From Sinohyriopsis cumingii (taxonomy: Eukaryota; Mollusca; Bivalvia; Unionida; Unionidae): DNA of 64,000 bases. A model generated the notes under the pieces. The model worked only from the letters and a program-made list of their open reading frames with translations, did no database searches and was not told the DNA's origin. A program made the position numbers and the translations under genes. Location of the stretch: contig CM068830.1 of assembly GCA_028554795.2 (NCBI GenBank), forward strand, positions 107,545,145-107,609,144, given 5' to 3'. This document shows positions 33,455 to 45,762 of the stretch, piece by piece (within the stretch, counting starts at the first letter, position 1; the number at the start of each line of letters is the position of its first letter).

Positions 33455-34630
33455 TCAGTGTCTACTCGGTGGTACTTGGCTTGTCTCTTGTATTCATTAA
33501 ATGGATCATCTTTTGTCAGTGTCCAGCAAAAGTCTGCAAGTATTGATGGCCTCCATTTGCCCTGATAGTTTCTCCATTGTTGCAATATCCTGGTGAAATT
33601 GCTCCCCATGCTCGTCGCTCAATGTTCGGCAGCTCGCTGCAACCAAGGCTTTTGCATGCCTTGATGAGGTTCTCCACCAACTTGTCACCCTTGTTGTTTT
33701 CGAGATAATGTGTTGCCACTAATTACAAAGACTTTCCATGCCGTTTTTTTCATTGCCACGCAGTGCACGGTAAAATTCATCATCTCGAAGAAGTTCATGT
33801 TTCTGAGGACCATTAAAGACACATTATTTTATCTTGGCTTCACTTAACCTTGGACAATTCTCACGGAGGTACATGAAAACTTCTTGTATTTTGTCCATGG
33901 CATTGACAAAGTTCTTCATCCGACAAAGCTTGATGCGCAAGAGTGGTAACAAAAGCTTCCTTGATTCAACAAGTAGTAGATGCTAAGCACTTTTCTTCCC
34001 AGGATCCAATGATTATCGCACTGTCCAATCTCTCTTGATGTAGTGGTAATATCTCGCACGACTATCCCATTCGCAGAGAAAACCGGAGCATTTTTGTATC
34101 CAGTCTGCAGACCAAGCCAGAGAACAAAAAACCATGAACTCGCTAGAAACCTGTCACTAATGTTGATGCACCTCAAACGTTTTTTCATGTTTTCATAGGT
34201 TTCCGTATTATGGTCTGCATGACCAACTGGAATTGATGTCAAAACTTTGCCAGCATGCAGCAAAACAGATTTAAGAGTCGTCTTTGATGAATCAGTGAAC
34301 AGTCTCCACTCATGTGGATCATGAACGATGTTGAGGGCTGCCATCACCTCATCAATGTTGTTGCAGGCTACAAGTTCTCCTTCAGTGAAGAATGGGACAA
34401 TATACTTTTCACAGTCACATAACATAGAAACCCTAACATCACCTGCCAAGAGGTTCCACTTCTCTATTCAGGAACCCAATAAATTTGCCTTACTCCTGGA
34501 TAGTTCTAAATTCCTGACAAGGTAATCCAGTTCACATTGTGTTATGAGGTGTGGTTCAGAAGAGGAGGATCGGAGAAAATATTGGTCATATAACACTGAT
34601 GGTTCAGGACTTGAAGTTGCATCCGGCTGC
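33455..34630 (-). pseudogene. Pseudogene of an unnamed multi-copy metazoan family (LSDEHGE.FHQDI type)
   Basis: On the minus strand from about 34630: SEPHLITQCELDYLVRNL, KANLLGS followed by an in-frame TGA, then a 177-residue open stretch with CDCEKYIVPFF, ALNIVHDPHEWRLFTDSSKT and LKSVLLHAGK..TSIPVGHA. Further frames carry LSDEHGEQFHQDIATMEK and a final FCWTLTKDDPFN at about 33480-33520. I recognise this protein from many arthropod, cnidarian and mollusc genomes as a repetitive hypothetical protein. Its function is not known to me. At least one stop and several frameshifts mark this copy as dead. It ends against the plus-strand fragment starting at 34.66 kb. Confidence 0.75.
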
Positions 34631-34658
34631 TATGAATTAAAAATGTATGTTATTGATA

Positions 34659-35438
34659 ATGGCAAATATTGGAGAAGCATACACCACTAGATTAGCTCGA
34701 GAGAGACTAGAAGCAATCAAAAAATTTCTTCCTGTGAGAGATTCTGTAAGACAAAAATTACAAGCACGGCAGGCAGCAAGCACAAGTTGAATATGCTACA
34801 GGCACAGAACAATTATTTAAAACCGTTACAGCAGCTACTGAAAAAGCTGCGGCGGTCACTGAAAGAGCTTTATTGGGAGATATTAAGGATGAGGAGGAAA
34901 GAAAAAGGGTTATTCTTCCAATATTAAAACAGACCGCTGAGCAAGCTGAAAAAATTATTAGCGATAGCTGCAGCTGAACCTCCACCCATCGGTGAAGAAA
35001 TACTTAAAGGCATCAGCGAAATTCATACTGAAATCGCTGGCGTAACACGAAACCGCGCCTGAACCCAACCCAGTAAAAGAAAATGTTGAACTGATTGCAA
35101 ACTTTAACGAAGGTGCTATTAAGAAACTCAAAGAAATAAACTAAAAACATTTACCTGCTGCAGCACTACTCGGTCTGGATCGAAAAAAAGAAATTTTAAA
35201 ACCAAGATATGCTACCGTAAACGATACCAATTTCATCAAGTGGATATGTCGTGTATACTGCAACAAAAAACAAGCTATATATACTGATCCAGGATTTGTG
35301 AGTTTTATAGATAAAATGCGAAGACTTGATAAATAACGCAGATCACAACCTCAGCATCCACTACCTCCGCAGCAAATAGAACGACAACAAACGCGGTGAC
35401 AGGAAACACAAACAGAAGATGAACCTCCTCATCCTTAA
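34659..35438 (+). pseudogene. Polinton-associated Arg/Ala-rich coiled-coil protein, pseudogene
   Basis: From ATG 34659 it encodes a helical N terminus (AYTTRLARERLEAIKKFLP, LQARQAA). After a frameshift near 34785 follows TEQLFKTVTAATEKAA...KRVILPILKQTAEQAEKI. Later parts are DTNFIKWI, DPGFVSFIDKMRRL and a Gln/Pro-rich tail ending EPPHP at 35438, with internal TAA and TGA. The same start (YTARLAREREQAL, then EYAAETEELFKPITA) lies in both termini of the element at 51.8-54.3 kb. I associate this family with invertebrate Polinton-like elements, where its role is unknown. Confidence 0.6.
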
Positions 35439-36250
35439 TATCTGGTTTATTTTTTGTAATCGAAGCGCCATTAATGGGTTTTTCAACTTTGTCGATGTTA
35501 TTTCTGGTTGAAAACCCCTCCTTGTGGAGATCTTATTTCGACATTTGTAACCTTCTAAAATTTGTAGGGTTCATCTTAACTGCTGCTTCTTGTCCATGGT
35601 AAACATTTGTCTGATATCAATTAAATCTTTTCTGATCGTATGCATCAATCTGAAAATTTCATGCATGCTATCCTGCGCCACCCCAATGTTTCGGACCACT
35701 TTTCCAATATACATTTCTTTATCCATTCTAGCTTCGTTAACATCAAAGTTTAATTTGAAGCCAATACGAAATCTTCCTCGTCATGTATTGGGTAGGCCGT
35801 ATGATGTTTTAGTTGATTTAATCGTGCCTTCTAATCTTTGGGATTATATATATCACTCTTTTATCGTCACTAAGAGAAGATATTGGTAGCTGCTTTGATC
35901 TTGTTTTTAAGGCGGGTAAATCGTGTCAAAATTATTTATGAGCTTTGTGATCTATTGATCATATTTCATACAATATTTTCACTCTGTTGTTTATGTAACT
36001 GTTCAATTGAAACTTTAAAATGTTTACGTATTACAGGAATGTTTCTATCGTTTCTATATAACAATTAAGGCGTCTATTGCACTGTTTTCTCTGCTCGATA
36101 AATAGCAAATTATTCTTGATGCAAAGCAAACCATCCGTTCGTTGCCTTACTGATTTGAAGGCTTGCGGCAGCAGACTGCATATTAAACATTCGATTGAAT
36201 AAGTCTTTAGCTTCTAAATTCTTTTTCATGTTCTCGACAAGCAGGTTTTG
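35439..36250 (-). pseudogene. Decayed minus-strand coding region, unidentified
   Basis: Minus-strand frames near 35435-35600 give a protein-like run (VKMNPTNFRRLQMS, then GFSTRNNIDKVEKPINGASI) with one stop. Another lies near 36120-36245 (LEAKDLFNRMFNMQSAAASL). No family is recognised. It is convergent with the gene at 34.66-35.44 kb and could be part of the same degraded element. Confidence 0.4.
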
Positions 36251-37320
36251 AACATCCGAACCTTTTTATCTCTTTCGCTGCCACTCTTTTCAAAGCAGCT
36301 AATGTATTGTCAACGTATTCTCCAAGGTTTGATATGTTTGAACCTGTTCTCACTATATATGTTTAGGATCCCGTCATCAACTCTTGTCATTACAAATCTT
36401 CAGGGTCACTTAAGCTGTCTATACAGTTATGGTTGAGGTCTAAGTTTCTGCTACTATTTTTCACCAAGCGCTATGCATGTTTAGTTTGACTCAATAGTTA
36501 TTTGCCTAAACATAATATTTACTATATATAGAAAAAGCACGTATAAGAGAAATGCAGTTAAATGTGCTTTCATATTCATCTTCTTTGCTGATACTCCGAC
36601 TGTTAATTATATTCCTATGTAAATGTTTCCAATGTACCAAACAAAGTCAATGTGAAGCAGTTTGTTAAATACTAAAAGCTAAGTAAACATAATATAAGTG
36701 TTTGTGTCATTGATTTCGTCCAATAAAATTCATAGATTTATGGGTTTTCACCCCAACCTTCCAAACTGTGTCTAATTCAGTACAAGATGTATTGTTCACT
36801 ATCTACTGATTCATAACAAATTATAAATGTGGTTGATTGTGTATAATACAGAATTGCTACTCGGATTGAATGTAACTGTGAAATGCGGTGTATATCTTCA
36901 ATATCTTTATCATTGTTACTATTTGAAGTTATGCCCTCTTTGATACCTTTCATGTACATTGTTTGCTTGTTTTATTCATAACGAATGAAGTCCTAGTTTT
37001 ACTCTTTTCAGTGATGTAGTAATTCTTTTGCTTTGAATCAATCTGAAATGTTAAAATAAAAAGAATACAAACTATAATGTGTGTAAAGTAATGGATAGTT
37101 GACCATTTATGTTAGCATTGATATTTCTGTTCACAATTGTTTTTTGTAGAATTTATTTCGATTTTATGGAATGAATAAGATTGGAATCTTTGTCTCTTGA
37201 TTTGCAAATGCTGAGTAGTTTATTTAATAGCCTGTTTGATTAAACGCTTTTTTCCGTTTTTAATGTCGTGTCACTAGTTCTACCGGTTAACGATTCACTG
37301 CTGACTTCAATATAGGCTGA
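36251..37320. other. Stretch without recognised features
   Basis: AT-rich sequence with no microsatellite of note, no RT, capsid or Ig pattern and no convincing splice-bounded exon. Confidence 0.6.
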
Positions 37321-37325
37321 TGTGA

Positions 37326-37740
37326 CTACTGCATATTGTCAAAATCAGCCATGCTAATAGTTTTATCCTCAGCTGTCATCGAGCACAGCTTTGCAATTGT
37401 ACTGAGATTTCTTTGTGCCGCCGTGAGAAATTCAGAGTAGATATGTATTTGAAAATGCAACCACAGCGAGATTATTTTGTAGCACTGCTTACGACACCGG
37501 TTACTATTAATATGACGCAAACAACAATTCCCATTAGTGTGCCTACAATAGTTACCGAAGTCGTCATTCCCGCCAAGGCCAATGGTGGTTGCCGTTACGA
37601 GTCCACAAATCGCATCCATCATAACATACGCGCATTTATATTTCGTGAGAACAGCAGTTTTTGAGGTGAATTCAGCTCCAAGTTGTTCCGCTTCGAATAT
37701 GTTTTCCCGTCAATATCTTTGAGGTCTGTCATATCCTAGC
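37326..37740 (-). pseudogene. Polinton-type membrane/coiled-coil protein, second decayed copy
   Basis: Begins near 37740 (TDLKDIDGKTYS), shifts frame to TAVLTKYKCAYVMMDAICGL, then has a hydrophobic hairpin (TSVTIVGTLMGIVVCVILIV in the neighbouring frame) and ends with LSTIAKLC...DKTISMADF. The layout, helix then membrane hairpin then an I(S/T).(A/D)(D/E)F ending, is that of the gene at 21.01-21.42 kb. At least two frameshifts. It suggests that 34.6-39.5 kb is a second, older Polinton-like insertion. Confidence 0.55.
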
Positions 37741-38141
37741 ATAATTATTCTACAAATAATGTGATCGCGAAGTATAATTGCTCAAACAGTTGCCTACTTC
37801 AGGTGAAATACGCAAACGCAGTTCTAACCAATTCCTCTTTTTACTTCTACAAATGCTGCACATTCATAGAATATAGCTGAGGAAAATTTAAGTCTCCGGC
37901 GAATGTGCATTCCGAGGAACAGATGCTACATCCATTAAGAACTAAATTGATCGGACCATTGAATGGTGTCTGATACTGTTACACGGACATAACTGAGTCA
38001 AATATGGTTTAACATATTGATTGGGAGGGCCACCGTGGTAGATTTATCGGTGAATTCCACTTCATCATTTTAAAAATAATCAGTGAGTAGTTTCACGTCT
38101 GGTGGTGCAGTCAACAAATGGGCATTTTCACACGTTAATGC

Positions 38142-38345
38142 CTACACTCCAAGCTGACCTAGAGTTGGTATTGGTAGCTCCGGGTGGTCAAAACTGTCGA
38201 GTTTGATTTGGCCATTAACAATATTATATTTCAGTGTATAAAGGGGTTCCTTAAAACAAGCTTGAAACACATATTTGTCGACAAGAGATATAATATCACC
38301 ATCAATATTTGCATCACCGGTTAGCCGATCCAACACACCATCGGC
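38142..38345 (-). pseudogene. Decayed ORF, unidentified
   Basis: Open minus-strand frame of about 65 residues (DGDIISLVDKYVFQACFKEP, then PELPIPTLGQLGV) followed after a stop by a run with VEFTDKSTTVALPINML near 38045. Composition is protein-like. Family unknown. It is probably part of the same degraded element as the flanking pieces. Confidence 0.4.
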
Positions 38346-38659
38346 AAATTGCGTAACCTAATGACTGCATTTAGAATATATCACTTCTATGCTATGATAC
38401 ATTTAATCTTTTGTACAATCGTAAATAACTGTTAAGTACCTTTCCTGTGAAAAATGTTGAGTTCCTTAAAAATTAATTTCATTTACAGCGACTGCTGTTT
38501 CTGATGCTGCACAAGTAAAATATGTTTCATGATAATTGTAATTGACATTTATCAATATTGCCAGTAAACTCCATCCGCTATGTAATATTCTTAAGATGAA
38601 TAAATATTATGTATACACATCCACCTTTAAGATGTATAGGTTAGGTCTATCGAAACCAT

Positions 38660-39516
38660 TCAGAGCAATAAGGAAATAATGTTCCGTTTCTGGCTAATAT
38701 TCCGTTTCTCTGTCCCAATGTTGTTATTACGTTTGGTGGAGATGGCACCTCTGAAAGCTATGCATCCACGTATTGTGGAATCATTATTGTAGCCTTTGAT
38801 AAAGGTCGCCATTATGCCAAAGTGTCTGATTCTTCGCGATGGCACATCTTAAAATGAAATCAAGGTTGCCGCTGCCCATGTTGGACTTTGTAAAGTTTAC
38901 AGTTGACCTTGGAAATTCACAAGATAACATTGGTCGGTGTCTCAACAAACTAGCTGGTAAATTAAGTCAAATCCGGTTTTTTAGCAAACCAGGTCAGATC
39001 CACATCATGGTTGCATCTGATCCATGTGATGTAGAGTCCATAAATGTTAATAGGCATTTTTTTTATCTATCAAGCGTATAATGATAAATCAACAGGGGCG
39101 TGACCACATATGTGGCCATCCAACCGAGTTTGCAAAGGCAGTGTTAAATAAAACAGCGGTTGTTATCCAGTTGTTGTGCAGCGGTCACATCCTGGGCTAA
39201 ATGATTAACAAGTTCAAATACAAATGCAAGTCTGTACGAGTGAAAACGAAAATAATGTTGAGCTGTTACCACGTATGCGAGACAATCAGTCCTAGGTCCA
39301 GTTGTGAAATCAAAGTTGATGATGCCGGTTTCCCTAATACTGGGATTTGTAACTCAGAGTGCATCGCTCACAAAATCTAGGAAATGCTTGACTGACTTTA
39401 TTATCGTGAGTATTAAAATTGGTTAATGGACACTCGAAGGCCTTTTCGTTTTTGTATTTGTCTGCAGGATGAAAAATCGTAGATTTATCTACCAACTGCT
39501 CTTTTTTCAGAGCCAT
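38660..39516 (-). pseudogene. Possible degraded capsid-like region
   Basis: Minus-strand frames contain KEQLVDKSTIFHPADKYKNE (about 39500), then DVDLTWFAKKPDL (about 39000) and ISKVNCKLYKVQHGQ (about 38890). Spacing and beta-type composition are compatible with a double-jelly-roll capsid protein, but no diagnostic block is intact. A plus-strand frame at 38839-39081 overlaps and could be the real one. Low certainty. Confidence 0.25.
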
Positions 39517-41775
39517 CGATGGCTCCTAATGCAGCCGCCTTTCATCTGTGCGAATGGAACGACTGACAACCCTGGAATGACTAAGATAAATGAAAATGTT
39601 CCATCGGTCGTTACCAAATTTCGCATTGTTGCGACCTCTGAATTGTATAACATTTTGTCACCGATGTGTTACTTTGTTTGGCGACATTAATCTGATGAGG
39701 TTGTGTTTGGGTTGGCAGCACCAAGATAATCCCAGTTAACGTTGCCAGATAGGGTTTCAGTGTAAATCCACAATCGTTTCGTATTTCACTTTTGTTTTCG
39801 AGCTACTTTGGACTAAGGTCAGCCTTAACCTAGTGATATGACATTCTCCATATGCCTCATTCCAGCATTTCCTTGTAAACCATGAGCTAATGTTGCTTCT
39901 CATATGACCCCAGTACGAATATACAACTGTTTACTTAGTATATAATTCAGAACACATGTTACCACCACAACACCTACATATAATAATGTCTGTCTCTTAA
40001 GAAATTTCAAAAGAAAACAGTTCGTCACCTTCTTCTTCTACTTCTTGTTTTTTATTATATGGTTTCTTCTGAATTCATTTTAGAAACAGATTTCCGAGAT
40101 ATTAATTAGAACTCGATCGTGTTAGTGCAGCCAGGCTCTGCGCATAATAACCGTTGTCTCATTGGTGAGACATAAAGAACATAAAGACAACTCGCTTTTA
40201 CAAGACAGACAATATGATTTAATATTTAATTTATTATCTCTAAAAAATCTTCATCTTTAGCCTGTATCGGTTGTGTGTAAAGTACAAATTATTCGTGATA
40301 TCTCAGTAATGTAATATGTCAATCAATCATGTTGCCTCAGTAATGTGGAATTAATATTTGAATTTATTAAAATTCAAGAATAATTGTGCTACTCAAAATT
40401 TATATTGAATTATTTATTACTATGATTACTTTGTAAAAATGCATGATGCTAAGAATTGCTTTTGGACTAAAAAGATACTTTAACTGACTTATTCTGCACC
40501 GAATTAAACTAGACCTGTCATCTGTTGCCTCTAGTTTGTTATGAACGGCATCTTTACATTGTATGATACTGTATCTTGCTGAAAGCTGTTTCTGAGACAT
40601 GACGATTCTCATAATTGATGTCGCTCTTGTTTCGTTCTCCTGTTGACATCTTTGTTTTAACCAATCTTTTACACAACTGCATAAATTATTTACCATAGAA
40701 CAATCAAAAGAAGAAAAAGAGAAACAGAACATGTAATTGCTGATGAATGATCATCCAAAGAGGTACCAGTAATCAGAGGGATTCCTAATTGAACGGTCAA
40801 AGTAGCAACCAAGTGCCTGTCAAGATGCGTTTCGATACCTGTTTCACAATATCGAGAGTGCATCATTTGCCAGGTATTCCACACCATTTAAAACTTCTGA
40901 ACTTCAAATACGACCAAAATAACCTTTTTCTGGATTGAAATGTCATGGGTTTTCTCAATTTTAAGTTTTGCCAGGACAATGGAAAGAAATAATGTGGACC
41001 CCAATAAATTCGAAGTTTACTGATTTGAATAAATCAAGAAACCCCCTATGTAACAACAGTATAACCAGGATCATCGATAAGACCACACTTACGTTTGATG
41101 TTTGGAATTTTGAAAAGAAATAGCGCCAAAACCCAGAGAAAAAGACATTGGCACATTTAAAACTCGGATGTCAAATGCTTGATGTAAATTACCACTGCAT
41201 GGAATTCTTATATAGGCTAGTAATAGATCGAATGGCGCAGGTCTGGATAGATAAACACACATATCAAATAGATACCGGCGCTTTAACAGTGTTAATAAGC
41301 TATTAAAATAATGCGTTTCGGACATTCAGGGCACATTTGGAAAAAGGGAGACCTAACCAACAGCCATGAAATCTTTGTGACCTTGCAGATGTCTCAACCT
41401 TAATACGCCTCACTCCACAATTAATACCTACAAGATTTCATACTATCTTTCTATGTACCAATCTACCTCAACAGCTGGATTAAAACACAGTCATATGTAT
41501 TATCTATTATACTGTGATGCACATTGCTCACTCTCCCTCCCCCGTCTTTTCAACTGTTGCTATGTGGTTTAGGGGGACCTTTTTAAGTTTAGCATTATGG
41601 AGTACCCTATAGCGTTGTATGAGACTCAAACCCTTGATAACACTACGGCTCCGCCTGTAGGAATGTAACATTACGCATGACATCTTGGGGTTTCTGGGTA
41701 TTTTACATAACGGCACACTCTATGGTTTACGAGACTTGAATAAGTTGGTTAGACATGTTTTATAATGGACGATGA
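39517..41775. other. Stretch without recognised features
   Basis: Several short open frames on both strands, none with a motif or splice context I can support. Confidence 0.5.
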
Positions 41776-41985
41776 CTCGCCTTGACAGACCGATACATAT
41801 ATTGGCTGACAAACACCTATTTAGACTGACGAAAAGCTGTATTACCACCTAATGTTGGAACTGATCGAAACCTGTATTGACCAAGAAAAAGTTACTTCGA
41901 CTGATAAACACCTATTCTGACTGACCAGCGCTTATTCTGATTGACCAACACCTATATTGACTAATAACTATTTTGATAATTTCAC
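41776..41985. repeat. Degenerate ~20-base tandem repeat
   Basis: About seven to nine units of the type GACTGACAAACACCTATT(C/T)T recur with substitutions. It ends just before the SINE at 42.0 kb. Confidence 0.75.
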
Positions 41986-42000
41986 ACATATTATTCGACC

Positions 42001-42215
42001 GCTCTGGTGGCCCAAGTGGTTAGAATATCCGCCTACGATGTGGTTAGACGCGAGTTCGAACCCCAGCCATATCAAAGACTTATAATAATTGTACTCCCAG
42101 GTTGCTCGCTTGGCGCTCTGAAGTAAGAGTTTAGAGTTAGGACTGAACGTCCTGGTATCATAATAATGTGACTGGGTGGTACATGATGTTAAATGTCTGG
42201 CACATGCAGCGTCTC
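42001..42215 (+). mobile_element. tRNA-headed SINE, family 3
   Basis: The head has an A box-like GTGGCCCAAGTGGTTAGA and a B box GAGTTCGAACCCC 45 bases on. The body includes CTCGCTTGGCGCTC and the AATGTGACTGGGTGG block, which I associate with molluscan SINE tails. Only one copy was seen here and no target duplication was identified. Confidence 0.75.
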
Positions 42216-42440
42216 AATTATCTAAAAACTCATCATATGTGTTGTATGAACGAAGTTTATTGTATACATCATGGGTATCTTCAATATGTTCATCCATCAT
42301 TGCGCGATTTGTTTTTCTGTCCATTATATCAGTGGTGAATAACCACTGACAATTAGATGTGGTCTCGTTAATGAATTCTGGTGTTGTGTTATTGGTCACA
42401 CAAATTGACCCAATGTTTCCAATCAATATGTGTGTGAACT
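42216..42440 (-). pseudogene. Decayed minus-strand ORF, unidentified
   Basis: 70 open residues (IGNIGSICVTNNTTPEFIN, IMDRKTNRAMMDEHIEDT) ending TAA at 42.21 kb, right against the SINE end. Protein-like, unknown family. Confidence 0.4.
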
Positions 42441-42676
42441 TCTGGTGTAGGTTGTTGCTCTGACTCCAGGCTGCTGTGAAATTCCTCAGTCAGATAACAG
42501 TCTTCAATGGGAAGCACGAACTGATGAAAAGCAGATTCACGGTGATCACCACTGCTAAGCAACCAAACCTATACTGGATCATAGAATCTCCCCAATTACC
42601 TTAAACTTTGTTGTAATAAAATTTGCTAGAGCGGCCGAGCGGAAACTGCAACGTAGGTGACCACACGTGTGTTGTG

Positions 42677-43400
42677 TTAGATGAAATTGATGATACAACC
42701 ATGCCGGTATTGCCAGTCATGAATAACTTTGCCGGTCATTGTTGTAATATAAATTGGACATTTCACCACACGATTCAATGTGATAATATCGCTGACTTTA
42801 GAGCTATTTTTTCTCGCGCTCTTCCTACTGAGATATCCTTGCACTTCGGTGCTTGGTGAAACCACTTCCATGGGTTGCACCAGCAAATACCTAGTAACAC
42901 CCGCAGCAACGCACTTAATTGTACCAGATGTCACTGGAGCCAGTGCATCTCGATTAGGTTCATTCATTACGCAAACTCCATATACAACCGACTGACGATG
43001 TTTGTGTGTTCTTCGTGTATCGGCTCCATTTTGTCTCTGATTACCCAATTGTCGCTGATGCCGGTAATCAATTTAATGCAAGACAAAATATGTTGGGGCA
43101 TGGGGGGGGGGGGGGGGCGGGACAGCAAATACGCAATACAACGAGCTCGTGTATTGTTCATGCGAACATTGTAGATTTGATGTGATCTTTCCTTTTCAAT
43201 GTACCACGTCGAATAAACATGGAAGCGCGATCAACTTTAAACTCGTCTTTTGCCTCACGAAAACATTGATACAGATCTGAAAGTTCTTTAGAATTTTACC
43301 CCATGGGCACTTTCTTGTCAGGATTGAATTGCAGTTCACAGAGCTCAGTTGGTTCTGTATGAGATAATGCCCAACGACCACGCAACTGACAACTTTATGT
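42677..43400 (-). pseudogene. Decayed minus-strand coding region, unidentified
   Basis: From about 43390: SHTEPTELCELQFNPDKKVP, then SKELSDLYQCFREAKDEFKV and SMFIRRGTLKRKDHIKS, interrupted by single stops. After a poly-C/G tract (43101-43118) comes a 123-residue open frame with TSGTIKCVAAGVTRYLLVQP and GYLSRKSARKNSSKV. Uniform residue use suggests one old gene. No family was recognised. It may belong to a mobile or viral element rather than the host. Confidence 0.4.
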
Positions 43401-43845
43401 TGGTATGATAGTAGATATCTCTAATAGATTTTTTTCCCGGACATTTTCTTGCAATTTTGATGATTCATACCAGAGTTTCCATTATCTTTTCCTACCACCA
43501 TGTGCACTACATAATGGTGCTTTTGCCCTCACACCAACAGGGCATACCTCGCATGGAACTGTTCTGCCTTTATTTCTTACATAATTGTAGTACTCATAAA
43601 CACACTGCAGGCCCCAATAAGTAAGTCTTCCCCATGTGAAGCCATTTGCATTGATTTGTTCCAGTCATATGTAATTAATATTATAATATTTATTGTTATT
43701 TTTAGAATTGGAGTGGGGCCACCTCAGTGTTTTCTTTTGCTGATTGATTGGAGGTGGGTCCTTGGAAAAAATATTTCCCGGTATTTAGTGGTTTTATACC
43801 TAGATGTATAGTAACCATAAAAAACTTACCCCTGGATATTTCTTT

Positions 43846-44100
43846 TTAGGGAGTATACATCCTTTTCTGAATAGGACCATACAAAATCATTGTGGTCTCC
43901 TCCCCCTTGCTGCCTGAGCTGTTAAACTGGACGATAATGCCTTTGACAGTGCGAATGTTCTCCACTAATAACACTTTTGTGCGTGGTCCTTTAACTCTAA
44001 AAGCTTGTGTAACATGGGTCATATGAAAAGTGGTGTTTTCATCGGTCATGTTTAACTCGTCATTGGATTGTTCAACTGGTAGAGTTTTGTCGATGACTTT
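43846..44100 (-). pseudogene. Minus-strand ORF or exon, unidentified
   Basis: About 85 open residues (IDKTLPVEQSNDELNMTDEN ... VTQAFRVKGPRTKVLLVENI ... TTMILYGPIQKRMYTP), beta-rich in pattern, ending in TAG at 43846. Further protein-like residues follow the stop. No family known. It could be the continuation of the 42.7-43.4 kb region. Confidence 0.35.
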
Positions 44101-44878
44101 TGGACGGTATTAGTTCTGCCGGTGTACTAATCTTGATCAAAACAAGGAGACTTCAAACAGTCCAAAGTGATTGTCCTCTTTAGCTTGGCATTGTCATTTC
44201 AAGATTTGTGACAAAGAATCCCAAAAACCTGTAAGAAAAGTCTGTGCTTTCTTGGGTGGCACTCAAGACTTGAACCCATTATATTTCACTGTGTATGTGA
44301 ACGCCACGTTTCTAAAGTTTCTTGAAGCCACTTCAGTAGTAAAATAATCTTCATGAGCTTCTTAACGATGTTTTACTTGGTGGATGTAGACTCTCTTGGT
44401 ATTGTGACTGAGGAGGTAATGTGTTTGTTCAAGCTCACCCATGTCAACTTTGAAATAATTGGTATGCAGTTGTGCTAACACTTAAGCTAGCCTATTAGGC
44501 GACGCCAAAAGTTGTCGTCACCCCGTCTTGGTTCCTACTTTTGGCTGCTTTTCAGAAAAGTGTGATCATTTCATTTTGATTGTAAAATTTTACTAAATTT
44601 TACACACACTCCCTCCCTATATGTAAAGATAATTTCTCACCCAGTGAGTATTGTCCTGTATATCTATATTATATGTATAGTCATTCATAATTAGTTAGTT
44701 AGGAAGGGTAATTTCATTAATCATAATATTCATTATGAATGGGTTTGTACTAAACGATGAGTCATGTAGGACGTGTGGATCAATTCACAAGTTTCAAGAC
44801 TAAGATGAACTGCACTTAAAGTAAACATCACGTGCATTCAACTGTCTTCATTTTTTAGTACTTACGACTTAACGTTGA
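44101..44878. other. Stretch without recognised features
   Basis: No motif, repeat or splice-bounded exon was recognised. Confidence 0.55.
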
Positions 44879-45350
44879 ATATAATAATAATAATGAGGAC
44901 TTCGTATAGCACCTAATCTTTAGAAGCTCTAAGCGCTTTACAACATGAGACAACACTTAAAACATAAAAAAAATATAATGATATGATTACAAAAAACAAA
45001 CACCATGAAATTGGAAAACATTAAAACATGCTGAAAATATTTAAGGTAGGAAACAATATTATGTCTTTAAGTTTGTTCTTGTAGTCGAAATAGGTAAGTT
45101 TTAAGAGCACTCTTGAATGGGATCACTGTCTTTGCGTTTAAGTTCAGTGGACAATTCATTCCACGTTGCTGGGCCCTGGTAAGCAACAGAACGTTGTCAA
45201 TTATAATTTCGTTTTCAATGGAAATAATGTGTATATGATTGTCAGAAGAGGAGCATACTTATCTTGCTGGTGTTTACACATGGGTGAGGACAGATAGGTA
45301 TGTTCGACTGGAGTCCGCCAGTGAAATGTAGCACAGAGAACAAAGTTAAA
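44879..45350 (-). mobile_element. 3' end of the same CR1-like LINE family as at 21.86-23.67 kb
   Basis: On the minus strand it ends in (ATT)n at 44880-44893, preceded by the same terminal bases as the first copy: a TAAAGCGCTTAGAGCT-like sequence and TATACGAAGTCCTCATTA. Upstream is the coding tail with the C.AGCAACGTGGAATGAATT segment also seen at 23370. Only about 470 bases remain. Confidence 0.9.
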
Positions 45351-45750
45351 AGAGAAGTTATGGATCTAGCTCTTTCTAAAAGTGACTTGGCAATGATAGA
45401 TATTGATAACTTATATTAGCTCTTAAAAAAGATGGATTCGTAGAATTTTTTTATTTAATAGAAAACGTGTCAATTTGTTTTGAGATTGAAATATGTCAGG
45501 TTAAATACAAGTTTTTGCTAGGAGATGAAAATATAATGGCATTGTCCCAAAACAACATGCAGTTTGGCATAATGTTTTATTGGCTTGGGAACTGTTAATA
45601 GAAAAAATATGTCCCAGAAGGGATAATATTTTATGAAAGCAAATTTATGGGTAATCTCTCTCATATGGGTGAACAAGGTACCATTTTCTATAAGAAATGA
45701 TTGCAACATAATTTAATTTATATTTCTGATATACTTACAAACCTTGAACT
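45351..45750. other. Stretch without recognised features
   Basis: AT-rich, no motif recognised. Confidence 0.5.
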
Positions 45751-45762
45751 ATTTCTGATTTT

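Noticed and set aside
42001-42070. Genuine tRNA gene
   Set aside because: Same reason: a tRNA-like head followed by a SINE body, with no proper acceptor stem closing at the end of the T arm.
43101-43118. Poly-G run as a G-quadruplex or regulatory site
   Set aside because: A simple homopolymer tract in decayed sequence with no supporting context. Length is also prone to assembly error.
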